A stretch of DNA of 64,000 bases from Pseudomonas sp. RSB 5.4 (lineage in GTDB: Bacteria > Pseudomonadota > Gammaproteobacteria > Pseudomonadales > Pseudomonadaceae), in the NCBI RefSeq assembly GCF_037126175.1, contig NZ_CP146986.1, positions 1,454,501 through 1,518,500 on the forward strand, written 5' to 3'. The position numbers and the translations under genes are program-made. Numbering within the stretch: the first letter of the stretch is position 1; every line of letters begins with the position of its first letter. This document shows, piece by piece, positions 51,678 through 60,267 of this stretch. The notes beneath the pieces were generated by a model. That model searched no databases and had not been told where the DNA came from. It worked only from the letters and a program-made list of their open reading frames with translations.

Positions 51678-51702
51678 AATTAACAAGATAAACTACACGA
51701 CC

Positions 51703-52464
51703 TCAAGCGCACGCTTGGCATTGCTGAAATACCTCGACTGCCGTCTCGCCTACTAGCCCTCGGGTCTTGTGATGAATCGCATTAACATCAGGGGCAAAGG
51801 TGCTCCGGGCTGAAATATTTTGTTGTACGAGACTCTGCACGAAATCAGCGTAACGTTTGTCATTAGTCATTGGAGTTAATCTCAGGCATTCAGGGTTCAA
51901 TGCTTCCAAAAGCTGGAGATATTTATTAGCATCGTTATGTGTCGCGGCAATCACGAGCTTCGCACGCATAGGTAACGACAAGAGGTATGTCAGCGAAGCG
52001 CGTGTACCCCGAGTGATATGGGGGGTGAACATCAGAAATCGACCAGCATCATGAATCAAGAAATACCTATAACCGCGTAAGGCTAGTACGCTCTCAAAAA
52101 CTGCAGGCATCTTCTGATTGGCGTCTTTGCGGATCGTGTTGGGCATCTGCAGCGCTTCGACGACACTTTGCAAAACGAAGCGCGGATCACTGTCGTCATC
52201 TTCATAAAGGGCAAGTGCCCGGCCTTTGCTTCGGCTCAATCTACGCTCAATCTCATAGACGACTGAACTCAATCCCGAGCTATGTTCGCCAGCGATCAGG
52301 ATTACCCTTGGCTCGCATTCTGACAACAACATCTCCAAGCATTTAGTGACAGCACGTTCATTTCCGCTATTCGTGAGCCAACGTTCATGGGCAGCCTGCA
52401 GAAAAGCAGGTGTACAAGAGAAATCAACTGAAGGCGATTCATCAATAATAGCCATGGCTGACAC
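51703..52464 (-). CDS. TniB/TnsC-like protein with degenerate ATPase motifs
   Basis: A 253-aa protein in the position of a second AAA+ ATPase. The P-loop region reads GEHSSGLSS at 59-67, without the Walker A Lys. The Walker B-like strand YFLIHDAGRF has Ala in place of the catalytic Glu (D139-A140). Overall length and context recall TniB. It is therefore probably a non-hydrolysing paralogue acting with the intact ATPase upstream. Homology to TniB is inferred from pattern and position, not from an alignment. Confidence 0.6.
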   Translation of the reverse strand: MSAMAIIDESPSVDFSCTPAFLQAAHERWLTNSGNERAVTKCLEMLLSECEPRVILIAGEHSSGLSSVVYEIERRLSRSKGRALALYEDDDSDPRFVLQSVVEALQMPNTIRKDANQKMPAVFESVLALRGYRYFLIHDAGRFLMFTPHITRGTRASLTYLLSLPMRAKLVIAATHNDANKYLQLLEALNPECLRLTPMTNDKRYADFVQSLVQQNISARSTFAPDVNAIHHKTRGLVGETAVEVFQQCQACA

Positions 52465-52524
52465 CTTGCCCGTACGTTATGGTTCATTGCTCCGCTCACT
52501 CAGTGCGCTTATGCATCTTCGGCC

Positions 52525-53457
52525 TCACTCGCTATCGACCAGAACCTTGAGCGATCCCCACTCAACTGTTGGCATCGAATTGCTCATATAGGAATGGGTG
52601 TCACGCAGAGTATTTTCGTCCACGTACTCCTGACCATGCAGCAACGCATACCGGTGAGCCTCAGCGAACAAATCGATAATAAGGCGCAACGAAGCGACTG
52701 CCGCATCACTACCTTCAGGTGGTGCGAGGCTGTGCTGAAGCAGCGTGCTAAGGAACGAATCTGTGGTGACCGCTGAGTACTGCTTCATGGGCATGCACGA
52801 CTCATACGCAGCGATGAAGCCCGCGAGATCCGCATTGAACCACCAAGATTTCATCGTTTGCCTACGGTTGGCGAAACGCGATCTGAGATGTTCATTTCCC
52901 ATAACAGTGTTAGAAAAATCGTGTGTTCCAACAAGGATAAGGTTCACAAGCCACCGTCGCCCAGCCAAACCACGCGCTGACAGTAAGTTCTTCTTCCAGA
53001 TCCGAGCGATACTTGTTTCCTCTGTTTCGCCAAACTCATCGACGGCCAACGCGCCGATATTAAAGTCTTTGATTGCACGCCAGGCTTCTCTGGCGGTACG
53101 GATATAGGGACGATCACACCGGATACCTATTTCTTCGATAACCCGTTTCTGCACGTTAAGCTCATTGGTATTCTCAGACATGTCGACATAAACGATTTTC
53201 CGTTTCCATGCACTGTTTGGTGCCCAGCTCTGGTCAGCCCATCGCTGCACCATCGTCGACTTACCGGCGCCAATTGCGCCTGTGATCAGCATTCCAGGGT
53301 TGTAGGTGCGGCGTGGAAGGTTTACGAGCTCCATAGCCAGATCCATAGCTCTGGTCGCCGCCGGATAATCAATCCAGATCTCGCGCATGCATGCCAACGC
53401 ACGCTCCTCAGCAGGCAGATGCAAGAGCACGAGAGCTTCAGGCGTGAGCTCGATCAT
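52525..53457 (-). CDS. tniB: TniB/TnsC-like AAA+ transposition ATPase
   Basis: A 310-aa AAA+ protein with Walker A GAIGAGKST (60-68) and Walker B ALAVDEFGE (D140-E141). The segment LVNLPRRTYNPGMLITG is typical of TniB. It links TniQ-marked target DNA to the transposase. Its start overlaps the transposase stop by 4 bp. Confidence 0.9.
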   Translation of the reverse strand: MIELTPEALVLLHLPAEERALACMREIWIDYPAATRAMDLAMELVNLPRRTYNPGMLITGAIGAGKSTMVQRWADQSWAPNSAWKRKIVYVDMSENTNELNVQKRVIEEIGIRCDRPYIRTAREAWRAIKDFNIGALAVDEFGETEETSIARIWKKNLLSARGLAGRRWLVNLILVGTHDFSNTVMGNEHLRSRFANRRQTMKSWWFNADLAGFIAAYESCMPMKQYSAVTTDSFLSTLLQHSLAPPEGSDAAVASLRLIIDLFAEAHRYALLHGQEYVDENTLRDTHSYMSNSMPTVEWGSLKVLVDSE

Positions 53458-55493
53458 GACCGTTCCTCCGCTTTGAAGGGGATAACGTTGGCAAACTGAT
53501 TGGTCTCTACCGGTTTGGCAGCAGGTTCATGTACGTCAGCCGGGATAAGCCCCATCCTCTGGGCTTGCTCCACTGAGGCTTTCGCCCGCAAACACTTCTT
53601 CCCCTCTTTCTTGCTAGTGACAATTAGCTTCCGGACTAATTGATGGGCTTCCACGCCATGAGGAGTCATGCTGCCAGTCAGCATTCTAGAGCGTCGCATT
53701 GCCTGCTGTTCGATATGGGTATGGGGTACCCTACCGGACTTGAGGGCTCTAACGATGTGCCAGAGTCCGTTATACAATACATACAGCTGGTGCAGGTTCA
53801 ATGGACTGCGACGCACCGAAACGCTCTTGTGTCGATTTATGAGCGCCCGTGTTGGCCCGTGGTCATAAACGACCCCTTTATATTTAATGCCCTCTGGCCT
53901 CACCTGTACTCGACCGCCTGGGAGCATGTTGATCATAAATGCTTCAGCTTTCTTGGCGCTCAATGCAGGCGGACGCATTATGCCGAGACGTTTCAAGCCA
54001 CTTTCCCATCGCTGGATGGGGGTCAGTCGATCAACCTCTCGCACAGTATTGTTCAGACGAATAACTTCACCGTACAACATCTGACTGAACCGTCTAAGGT
54101 TGTATACCGCTTTCGCCTCTGGATTGAAGTCCGCGTCTCCTCTTGGGCGCGCCCCTGTGCTTCCGTCCAACCTTTCCACAAAAAAGGTCTCCAGCAGCTT
54201 CACTCCATCTTCTGCTCCGCCTCCTTGCTGAACCCTATTACGATACTCATATAAGATCCCAAACTTGTCACAGGTGGCCCGAAAATGATGGTTATCGAAT
54301 TCAGATCCTTTGTCGACCAAAACGCCACTTGGCCAACCGTATATTGGCCATGCTTCTTCGTTCATACCTAGCGCAGAAAGCAAACTTCGTTTATTCATCA
54401 GCGCTTGATACATGGCAGCCGCGGTCGTCGCTCGGGACGGTGGGCAGAAGGAGATGTCAACAGCCAGAAATGCACCACTGTAGTCATCGATCACCACATT
54501 CAGGTAAGGACGTCCCAATAGCGTTCCCGTTTCGTCGTCGATGAGCATGATGCCTGCTGTCGTGCCATCAATCTGCACACGTGAGAGCGGCCCGTTAAGC
54601 TCGAAATCACTGGGGTAAGCGCCATATTTTTTTGAGACGTAGTCACTGCCCCATTTCCTCAGATCGCGCAACCTTGGATCGATCTCATTGAAAACCCGTA
54701 CAGCGGTGGATCTGGAGAAGGGTTGCTTACCGGCATCCCGGCAAAGCTCCTCAAATACAGGGTAGATAGCCACTGCAGTTGCGCCATCGTTCCTATATGT
54801 CAGATCAAACGCCCTCATGTAGAGATCAACGACCTCTGGATCACGATCATTCTCGCCCACGTCCCTACCTGGCTGTTTGGGCACGAGAGATTGCCACCTC
54901 GGATCTTTCGCATAAGCGCGTTTCACATCGCCAAAGGCAGTGGATTTCAACCCCATCTTTTCCATTGCAGCTTCTTTGGTCTTAATCACCTTGGATTCGA
55001 AGTTCAGCAGTATTTCCTCACGGCGCCGCGCTTCCTTCTGCTGCTCCCAGGTATAGGTTTCGGCACACACAACGCTCTCTGGCAAGGGTTGAACCTCAGC
55101 CTTCAGCTTTTTCACGGAGAGCTTCTCGTGCAACGCGCGGATATCATCGGGAGTGAAGCCAAACAGTTCTTCCTTGCGGACGCTACTGAGCGTGTGGTCA
55201 TCGGATTCCACCACGTATTCATCAGCGTCGCTCCCAAGGCCGACAACTCTGTAGCTGTGATCCGGATCGTCCTTCAACAGCACGAAGTCATCAACTTCGA
55301 ATCGATCTTCCACGAATATGGCCAGCTCTTTTTTGTGCTGATCACACAATCCAGGCGGCGGGCTCTTTGAGCTTGGCTGGGATATCTCACCATTTGAATT
55401 AGGTTCAGCCCTGTCATCCTCTGGACTCGACTGGGCGAACTCATTCTTTGCATTCTTCTGGCTCACTCCTTTTTTTTCATTATCCTGGCTCAT
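53454..55493 (-). CDS. tniA: DDE transposase (TniA/TnsB-like, rve domain)
   Basis: A 679-aa transposase. The retroviral-integrase fold holds D309 (VQIDGTT), D394 (VLVDKGSEF) and E435 (KLLETFF), so the DDE triad looks intact. An acidic, Ser/Pro-rich N-terminal 50 residues and a HTH region precede it. A Mu-C-like beta domain follows (VQVRPEGIKYKGVVYDHG). It is longer than the 559-aa TniA of Tn5053. Second gene of the operon, 4-bp overlap with tniB. Confidence 0.92.
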   Translation of the reverse strand: MSQDNEKKGVSQKNAKNEFAQSSPEDDRAEPNSNGEISQPSSKSPPPGLCDQHKKELAIFVEDRFEVDDFVLLKDDPDHSYRVVGLGSDADEYVVESDDHTLSSVRKEELFGFTPDDIRALHEKLSVKKLKAEVQPLPESVVCAETYTWEQQKEARRREEILLNFESKVIKTKEAAMEKMGLKSTAFGDVKRAYAKDPRWQSLVPKQPGRDVGENDRDPEVVDLYMRAFDLTYRNDGATAVAIYPVFEELCRDAGKQPFSRSTAVRVFNEIDPRLRDLRKWGSDYVSKKYGAYPSDFELNGPLSRVQIDGTTAGIMLIDDETGTLLGRPYLNVVIDDYSGAFLAVDISFCPPSRATTAAAMYQALMNKRSLLSALGMNEEAWPIYGWPSGVLVDKGSEFDNHHFRATCDKFGILYEYRNRVQQGGGAEDGVKLLETFFVERLDGSTGARPRGDADFNPEAKAVYNLRRFSQMLYGEVIRLNNTVREVDRLTPIQRWESGLKRLGIMRPPALSAKKAEAFMINMLPGGRVQVRPEGIKYKGVVYDHGPTRALINRHKSVSVRRSPLNLHQLYVLYNGLWHIVRALKSGRVPHTHIEQQAMRRSRMLTGSMTPHGVEAHQLVRKLIVTSKKEGKKCLRAKASVEQAQRMGLIPADVHEPAAKPVETNQFANVIPFKAEERS

Positions 55494-55497
55494 CTCA

Positions 55498-56127
55498 TCA
55501 CCTCCTAGCTTTACGGTTGTTGTTCAACTTCTCTAACTGGCACAACCGCCTCCTCACAAGCGTCCAACCTGGAGCCGCAACATTGATCATGCCGCAGTAA
55601 ATTCGGATATTCGTATAGACGAAGTGCCGTTCAATGTAAGCTTCTTGATGGGTGTGCCACCAAGATGCCAAAATTACGAATTCACGAATGAATTGTTCTC
55701 GGTGAGAAAATGCCTGATGGTGATGATTACTGTTCAATACGAACAACTTGAGCTCATCTAAAAAGTTGCTGATACGCGGATTCGGATAACCGCTGCGTAA
55801 GGCAAATCGGCGGTTCTCATGACGTACTGTTTCCCAGAACCCCACCACGGCGGCGCTAGGCGACAGCACGGTCACATCCTTCCGATAAGCAGTTCTAGTT
55901 GCACCATCACTCCAACGCTGGATCCTGATGCGGGCCTCGGAATCGAGACCGCCCCGGATCAGATGAAGTTCGGAATCACGGGTGTACCTTGCCAACCCTC
56001 CTACAACCCATAGGCCGGGTAACGGCTTGACTGAGTCCTTTGAAGCTTCAGGGCTTGCAGCTGCAGCTGGCGCGTCGTTCGGATGCGTTGGGGATGGTCT
56101 GGAGGGGCGGGCTTTGGTTGCGCACAT
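55498..56127 (-). CDS. Unknown first gene of transposition operon
   Basis: A 209-aa protein ending 4 bp before the transposase start. The N-terminal 35 residues are Pro/Ala/Ser-rich, and the rest is mixed, with WSDGATRTAYRKDVTV and aromatic/His-rich helices (FVLNSNHHHQAFSHREQF). It does not show the TnsA-type E/D/QxK nuclease pattern, and I do not recognise a family. Its position suggests a transposition subunit. Confidence 0.65.
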   Translation of the reverse strand: MCATKARPSRPSPTHPNDAPAAAASPEASKDSVKPLPGLWVVGGLARYTRDSELHLIRGGLDSEARIRIQRWSDGATRTAYRKDVTVLSPSAAVVGFWETVRHENRRFALRSGYPNPRISNFLDELKLFVLNSNHHHQAFSHREQFIREFVILASWWHTHQEAYIERHFVYTNIRIYCGMINVAAPGWTLVRRRLCQLEKLNNNRKARR

Positions 56128-56360
56128 GGTAGCTACCTGATGTAGCGACTCGATATACCTGTTATACCACCGCTAGGACATAGCTTAGTTATCAGCGACG
56201 AACGGCGCTAAATATGTCAAATATCGCCGATTTTGTTGCATCACTTTGCCGGAGATTGTTGGCATCGGAATTTGAAGTCTCCTGCATTCAATTGGTTAGA
56301 GGAAGAACGGTGATCGGAGAAAATGTCTACCTGCACCAACGCCCGTCTCCGCTCCAACAA

Positions 56361-56972
56361 TCACCCCAGCACCCTATGGATCTCAGAAACAATCTGCATC
56401 GTAGCGTGTTCGATTGGTCCCTCATTACGGCACAGAACCCAACCGTGCTCCTTAACCGCTTGCTCGAACATCTCCGTACATGCCACATGCTCTGCGTGCT
56501 TCTGGATCACAGTGCCGCCCAATCCTCGCGCGCGTGTCGCAGCCCTTGTCCATGAAGTATCCGGATCGGTGACAACGCCGACATGCAGGTCCGGCACTCG
56601 CACGTCTCGATCCAGGTTCAATTGGAGAATGTCGGCAAACGGGATGGTTAGGCGAAACGCTGCATCAGACGGATACCAGCGATCGATCAGGATAATGCTG
56701 TCCAGCGGCTGCTCCGTCAGCACGTTTCGGGAAATCCAGCGTCGACTATCAGCCAGGCGCTGGCACACAGCCCATTCCAGATCCTGGGAAGGATTTCTGG
56801 CAAGCGTGTTAATCAGGGCCATGGTTTCACCCCTGAAAGGATCGCTTTTTCTCTCGCAAAGCCGGATGATTTTCTTGTTGCTGGCCCTCAGTTCCTTCGT
56901 AACGGCCTCCAACAGCGTGGTTTTGCCGGTGCCCTTGGGCCCATCCAGAGAAACAAACAGCGGACGATTCAT
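56361..56972 (-). CDS. P-loop nucleotide kinase (thymidylate kinase-like)
   Basis: A 203-aa kinase with Walker A LDGPKGTGKTTLLEAV, a DRWYPSD motif typical of thymidylate/deoxynucleoside kinases, and a lid-like TRARGLGG region. It phosphorylates a nucleotide or nucleoside. The DR(W/Y) motif is shared with viral and plasmid dTMP kinases. It lies just outside the transposition operon on the same strand, 233 bp upstream of its first gene. Confidence 0.78.
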   Translation of the reverse strand: MNRPLFVSLDGPKGTGKTTLLEAVTKELRASNKKIIRLCERKSDPFRGETMALINTLARNPSQDLEWAVCQRLADSRRWISRNVLTEQPLDSIILIDRWYPSDAAFRLTIPFADILQLNLDRDVRVPDLHVGVVTDPDTSWTRAATRARGLGGTVIQKHAEHVACTEMFEQAVKEHGWVLCRNEGPIEHATMQIVSEIHRVLG

Positions 56973-57361
56973 AGTTCACATAACGATGGTTTCGCGGTTT
57001 TCTGCCTCTGTACAGTCGCTTGAACCGCTTGGTGCAAGTGCGCGAAAACAGACAAAAACAGACATGGACTACCACTCTAACCGCATTTTGGGCATTCCAA
57101 TGGCTGAATCCCCATTTCCAATGACATGACCCCGCCTGACCCGACCACCCTCTTCTGCTTACCTCTGCGAGTTTTGGCTTAGTTTATAGGTGATCAGGTA
57201 TCAGCTCCTCGCGGCTTCGGCGTCAACATCACTTGGCTTGTAGTACATCGTTGTACGAGTACTGCCAACACGTGCGACGTCTGCGATAATGCCGACCACA
57301 GCGGCGCGAAGGCATATCGAGTACTCGTGCCCACATCCGCTATTCAGGTTCGGAGGACTTC
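56973..57361. other. Non-coding stretch before carbonic anhydrase
   Basis: About 390 bp with no supported gene. It holds the palindrome GTACA-TCGT-TGTAC at 57243-57256, followed by AGTACT, a possible operator about 105 bp before the carbonic anhydrase. Confidence 0.45.
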
Positions 57362-58021
57362 ATGCAGGACATTATTGACGGCTTTCTGCGCTTCCAGCGC
57401 GAGGTTTATCCGCAACGCGTCGAGCTGTTTAAGCAGCTCGCGACAGAACAAAATCCAAAGGCGTTGTTCGTCACCTGCTCGGACAGTCGTGTTGTGCCGG
57501 AACTCCTTACGCAGCGCGAACCCGGTGAACTGTTCGTGATTCGCAACGCCGGCAACATTGTGCCGTCTTACGGCCCTGAACCGGGCGGTGTGTCGGCTAC
57601 CGTCGAATATGCGGTCGCCGTGCTTGGCGTACAGGATATTGTGATCTGCGGCCATTCGGACTGCGGGGCGATGGGCGCGATTTCACGCTGCACGTGCCTG
57701 GATCACCTTCCAGCAGTTGCTAATTGGTTACGTCACGCGGACGCCGCGAAAGCGATTAACGCGGCGCACGAGTTCGACACGCCCCGCGCAAAGCTCGACG
57801 GCCTCGTGCGCGAAAACGTGATCGCGCAACTGGCGAACCTGCGCACACATCCATCCGTGGCCCTCGCGCTCGAGCAAGGGCGCATGAATCTGCACGGCTG
57901 GGTTTACGACATCGAGGCGGGATGCATCGATGCACTTGATGGCGCGACACGACAATTCGTTCCACTTGCTGATTCGCCGACCACCGTTGCGATTGCAGCG
58001 CGTAACGGCAGACAGATGTGA
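57362..58021 (+). CDS. can: Beta-class carbonic anhydrase
   Basis: A 219-aa enzyme interconverting CO2 and bicarbonate. The zinc ligands C39, H98 and C101 and the D41-R43 dyad ([16 protein letters not shown]) are intact. GGAGG stands before the ATG. Third positions are strongly G/C (GCGCACGAGTTCGAC style), unlike most neighbours and closer to Burkholderia-like usage, suggesting transfer. A terminator hairpin follows at 58041. Confidence 0.92.
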   Translation: MQDIIDGFLRFQREVYPQRVELFKQLATEQNPKALFVTCSDSRVVPELLTQREPGELFVIRNAGNIVPSYGPEPGGVSATVEYAVAVLGVQDIVICGHSDCGAMGAISRCTCLDHLPAVANWLRHADAAKAINAAHEFDTPRAKLDGLVRENVIAQLANLRTHPSVALALEQGRMNLHGWVYDIEAGCIDALDGATRQFVPLADSPTTVAIAARNGRQM

Positions 58022-58040
58022 TAGCGAAAGAAAGATGAGG

Positions 58041-58066
58041 AAGAAGCCGCCTGTAGCGGCTTCTTG
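58041..58066. terminator. Terminator hairpin after carbonic anhydrase
   Basis: The perfect 10-bp stem AAGAAGCCGC / GCGGCTTCTT with a CTGTA loop lies 19 bp after the stop and is shared with the convergent CsbD gene. It has only a weak T-tract. Confidence 0.65.
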
Positions 58067-58103
58067 CCAACACCTTGCTTCACATTGTCGATCGCCTCGT
58101 TGT
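58064..58103 (-). pseudogene. CsbD gene fragment
   Basis: The minus strand encodes NEAIDNVKQGVGK, nearly identical in DNA to 58561-58600 inside the CsbD gene at 58456. It has no start and runs straight into the terminator stem. A short duplicated piece left by recombination between CsbD copies is the simplest reading. Confidence 0.5.
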
Positions 58104-58119
58104 TAACATGGAAACGTCT

Positions 58120-58368
58120 TCAGCGACGAAAAATTCGGTTGATCAGGATCAGCGCCGCAGCACCTATCGCGATTGCAGCTATCGGTTTTTCTTTGACGAA
58201 AGTCGAAACGTTATCCAGCGCATCGCCGTAGGATTTAGTCAGCTGTCCAGCCGCTTGATGTCCGGCACCTTCAGCTTCCATCTTCGAATCACCAATCAGT
58301 TTCCCGACCGCGCTCTGCGCCTTGCCGGCCAACTTTTCTGCTACGCCTTCTACCTGTTCACTCTTCAT
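58120..58368 (-). CDS. CsbD-like protein with C-terminal membrane helix
   Basis: An 82-aa protein of the CsbD/YqjD-like stress group: VEGVAEKLAGKAQSAVGKL and a C-terminal hydrophobic helix (PIAAIAIGAAALILINRIF) ending in Arg. YqjD-like proteins tether ribosomes or stress complexes to the membrane; the role here is unproven. Sits between two other CsbD sequences. Confidence 0.8.
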   Translation of the reverse strand: MKSEQVEGVAEKLAGKAQSAVGKLIGDSKMEAEGAGHQAAGQLTKSYGDALDNVSTFVKEKPIAAIAIGAAALILINRIFRR

Positions 58369-58455
58369 GATTCATAAACCTTCGTGTAAGTGGGAAGCTC
58401 TGAATAAGCCGACTGCGATGGCAGCCATCGTAGGGAAAGGAATTGCCGCCTGGAG

Positions 58456-58635
58456 TTACTTTTTGTCTACGGCATCTTTTACTTTGCCAACCACCTGTTG
58501 GGCCTCGCCTTTCTTTTCCTGGATCTTCCCTTCGACCTGCAGTTTTTCGCTGCCTGTGACCTTGCCAACACCTTGCTTCACATTACCGATCGCTTCGTTG
58601 GCCAAACCTTTGATTTTGTCTGATGTGCCACTCAT
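58456..58635 (-). CDS. CsbD family stress protein
   Basis: A 59-aa hydrophilic protein: DKIKGLANEAIGNVKQGVGK then KVEGKIQEKKGE-like repeats, the CsbD pattern. Such proteins are induced by general stress. The ATG at 58635 has GGGAGAAAATC upstream. Upstream in-frame residues (to 58710) are not family-like. Confidence 0.85.
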   Translation of the reverse strand: MSGTSDKIKGLANEAIGNVKQGVGKVTGSEKLQVEGKIQEKKGEAQQVVGKVKDAVDKK

Positions 58636-58772
58636 GATTTTCTCCCGGTTAGGAATAGGCGCCCTGTCTGGACAAAAAAATTGACTGGTGTTTGTCAGTA
58701 GGAGTTCCACTTTTTATGCTGTGGGTGCTGGAAAGAAACGTATTGGCGTCCTCTCAAGGTCGCAACAGCCCA

Positions 58773-59900
58773 TCAATCCGCGACAGCAACTTGATTTCGT
58801 CCATACGACTTGGCTTTGTACAGCGCTCTGTCTGCATTGTTCATCAAGCTAGAAAGACTTTCTTCGTTAAAGTCCGATGACGCTACGCCAAGGCTGGCGG
58901 TTATGCGATCAGCTGGCTCAGCCTTGAGTCTGGAGATGGCCTGGATCAGTTCCTGGGCAATGCTCATGGCGACGTCCAGTGTGGTGTCAGGAAGCAAAAT
59001 AGCGAACTCCTCGCCTCCTAGTCGGCCATGAACATCGGTTTCACGGATAGATGCAGTGATCACCGCCCCCACCTGCCGCAGCACTTGATCCCCAACCTGG
59101 TGACCGTAAGAGTCATTGATGTGCTTGAAGTGATCCATATCGAGCATGACTGCGCACAGCGCGGAACCCTTGCTTTTGCATTCACGGTAAAGCTGATCAG
59201 CATCATCGAAAAACGCACGGCGATTCTTCAGGCCGGTCAGCTCATCTGTTCTGGCGGCTCTGACAGAAAGCCGGTTTTCCCGCTCCAACTCTCGGGTCAA
59301 GCGAAATGCAGTTTCCAGCGCATCGGACATCTTGCGCGTGGCGCTGGCTACAAACGATGCGAACACAAAAACCGCGAGCGCCATGCCGACCTGCAACGTT
59401 GACGGTTGAAACAGCAGCCATATTGAGCACGGCAACAAAACCAGTCCGATGGAGACCATCGTCATGTTCCTGTAAGCCGAGTAACACGACACCGCACTGA
59501 CAGACATGCCGACAGTGAAGAGCATGACCATCGCCTGAGCCAACAGGTCGTCGACCGGTATGACCGCGAGTGCGCCCGCGCCCCATATCCCTGCAGACAA
59601 CATAAGCGTGCACCAGTATCTGCGTTCCCAGCGCTGTGGCGTGCGTTCACTGACGTGGCTATGAAAATAGCCAATGAACATGGAGATACGCAGCAACGTC
59701 GACAGCGTTAATACCGCTATCCAACCGATAACCACACCGTGATCAAACCGATCCCAACACAGCCAGCAAAGAAGGATTGCCGCCATATAACTGCCGAAAA
59801 CGGCAGCGCCGGATTGCCGAAATAACTGCTGCAAGCGATCGGTTCGAACCTGTTCGGCTATTTCCGAGCCCTGGTCACTTCTTAGCTCAAGATCATCCAT
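58773..59900 (-). CDS. GGDEF diguanylate cyclase, membrane-bound
   Basis: About 375 aa. Five to six N-terminal membrane spans form a sensor region (residues 25-190). A catalytic GGDEF domain follows, with RTDELTGLKNRRAFFDD, LDMDHFKHINDSYGH and the active-site GRLGGEEFAILL. It makes cyclic di-GMP. An RxxD inhibitory site may be present just before GGEEF (RETDVHGRLGGEEF). The start at 59900 is preferred over 59945. Confidence 0.9.
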   Translation of the reverse strand: MDDLELRSDQGSEIAEQVRTDRLQQLFRQSGAAVFGSYMAAILLCWLCWDRFDHGVVIGWIAVLTLSTLLRISMFIGYFHSHVSERTPQRWERRYWCTLMLSAGIWGAGALAVIPVDDLLAQAMVMLFTVGMSVSAVSCYSAYRNMTMVSIGLVLLPCSIWLLFQPSTLQVGMALAVFVFASFVASATRKMSDALETAFRLTRELERENRLSVRAARTDELTGLKNRRAFFDDADQLYRECKSKGSALCAVMLDMDHFKHINDSYGHQVGDQVLRQVGAVITASIRETDVHGRLGGEEFAILLPDTTLDVAMSIAQELIQAISRLKAEPADRITASLGVASSDFNEESLSSLMNNADRALYKAKSYGRNQVAVAD

Positions 59901-60082
59901 TGAGTCCGCCTGAACATGATGAATCGACAGGACAAATTGTGGCACCTCGCCGCCAGCGCAAACAATCGAGAACGAGCAAGGCGAATAACGCTTTTTATAA
60001 GATCTTTATACCCCTGCCTCCAATCCTTTTAACAACTTTCCAGGCGCGCGCTTAGGCTTTCCTCAACACGGGAGGAAACACC

Positions 60083-60178
60083 ATGGACTTCGTCTATTTG
60101 ATACTCGGTGCAGTGTTTTTCATCAGCTTGATTGGGCTGGCACGCGGTTGTGCGGCGCTCAACAGGAGGCGGTCATGA
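60083..60178 (+). CDS. 31-aa membrane peptide upstream of kdpF
   Basis: [20 protein letters not shown] plus a basic tail, one hydrophobic helix. GGAGG stands 7 bp before the ATG, and its stop overlaps the kdpF ATG (ATGA). It resembles kdpF in size and topology, and it may be an extra small Kdp subunit or a leader peptide. Confidence 0.65.
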   Translation: MDFVYLILGAVFFISLIGLARGCAALNRRRS

Positions 60179-60267
60179 CAGGGTTCTATGTGTTTGGCGG
60201 CATCATCGCCGCCGGTTTGCTGGTGTATCTGGTTGCCGCGCTTCTGCTCCCGGAGGACTTCCTATGA
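60175..60267 (+). CDS. kdpF: KdpF, small subunit of the K+-transporting ATPase
   Basis: A 30-aa single-span peptide ([20 protein letters not shown]) that stabilises the KdpFABC complex. AGGAGG precedes it, and it overlaps both neighbours by 4 bp. Confidence 0.9.
   Translation: MTGFYVFGGIIAAGLLVYLVAALLLPEDFL

Noticed and set aside
50279..56360. Terminal inverted repeats of the transposon
   Set aside because: I compared both flanks by eye. Only short matches such as GACGAAC appear, in direct orientation, so no ends are claimed.
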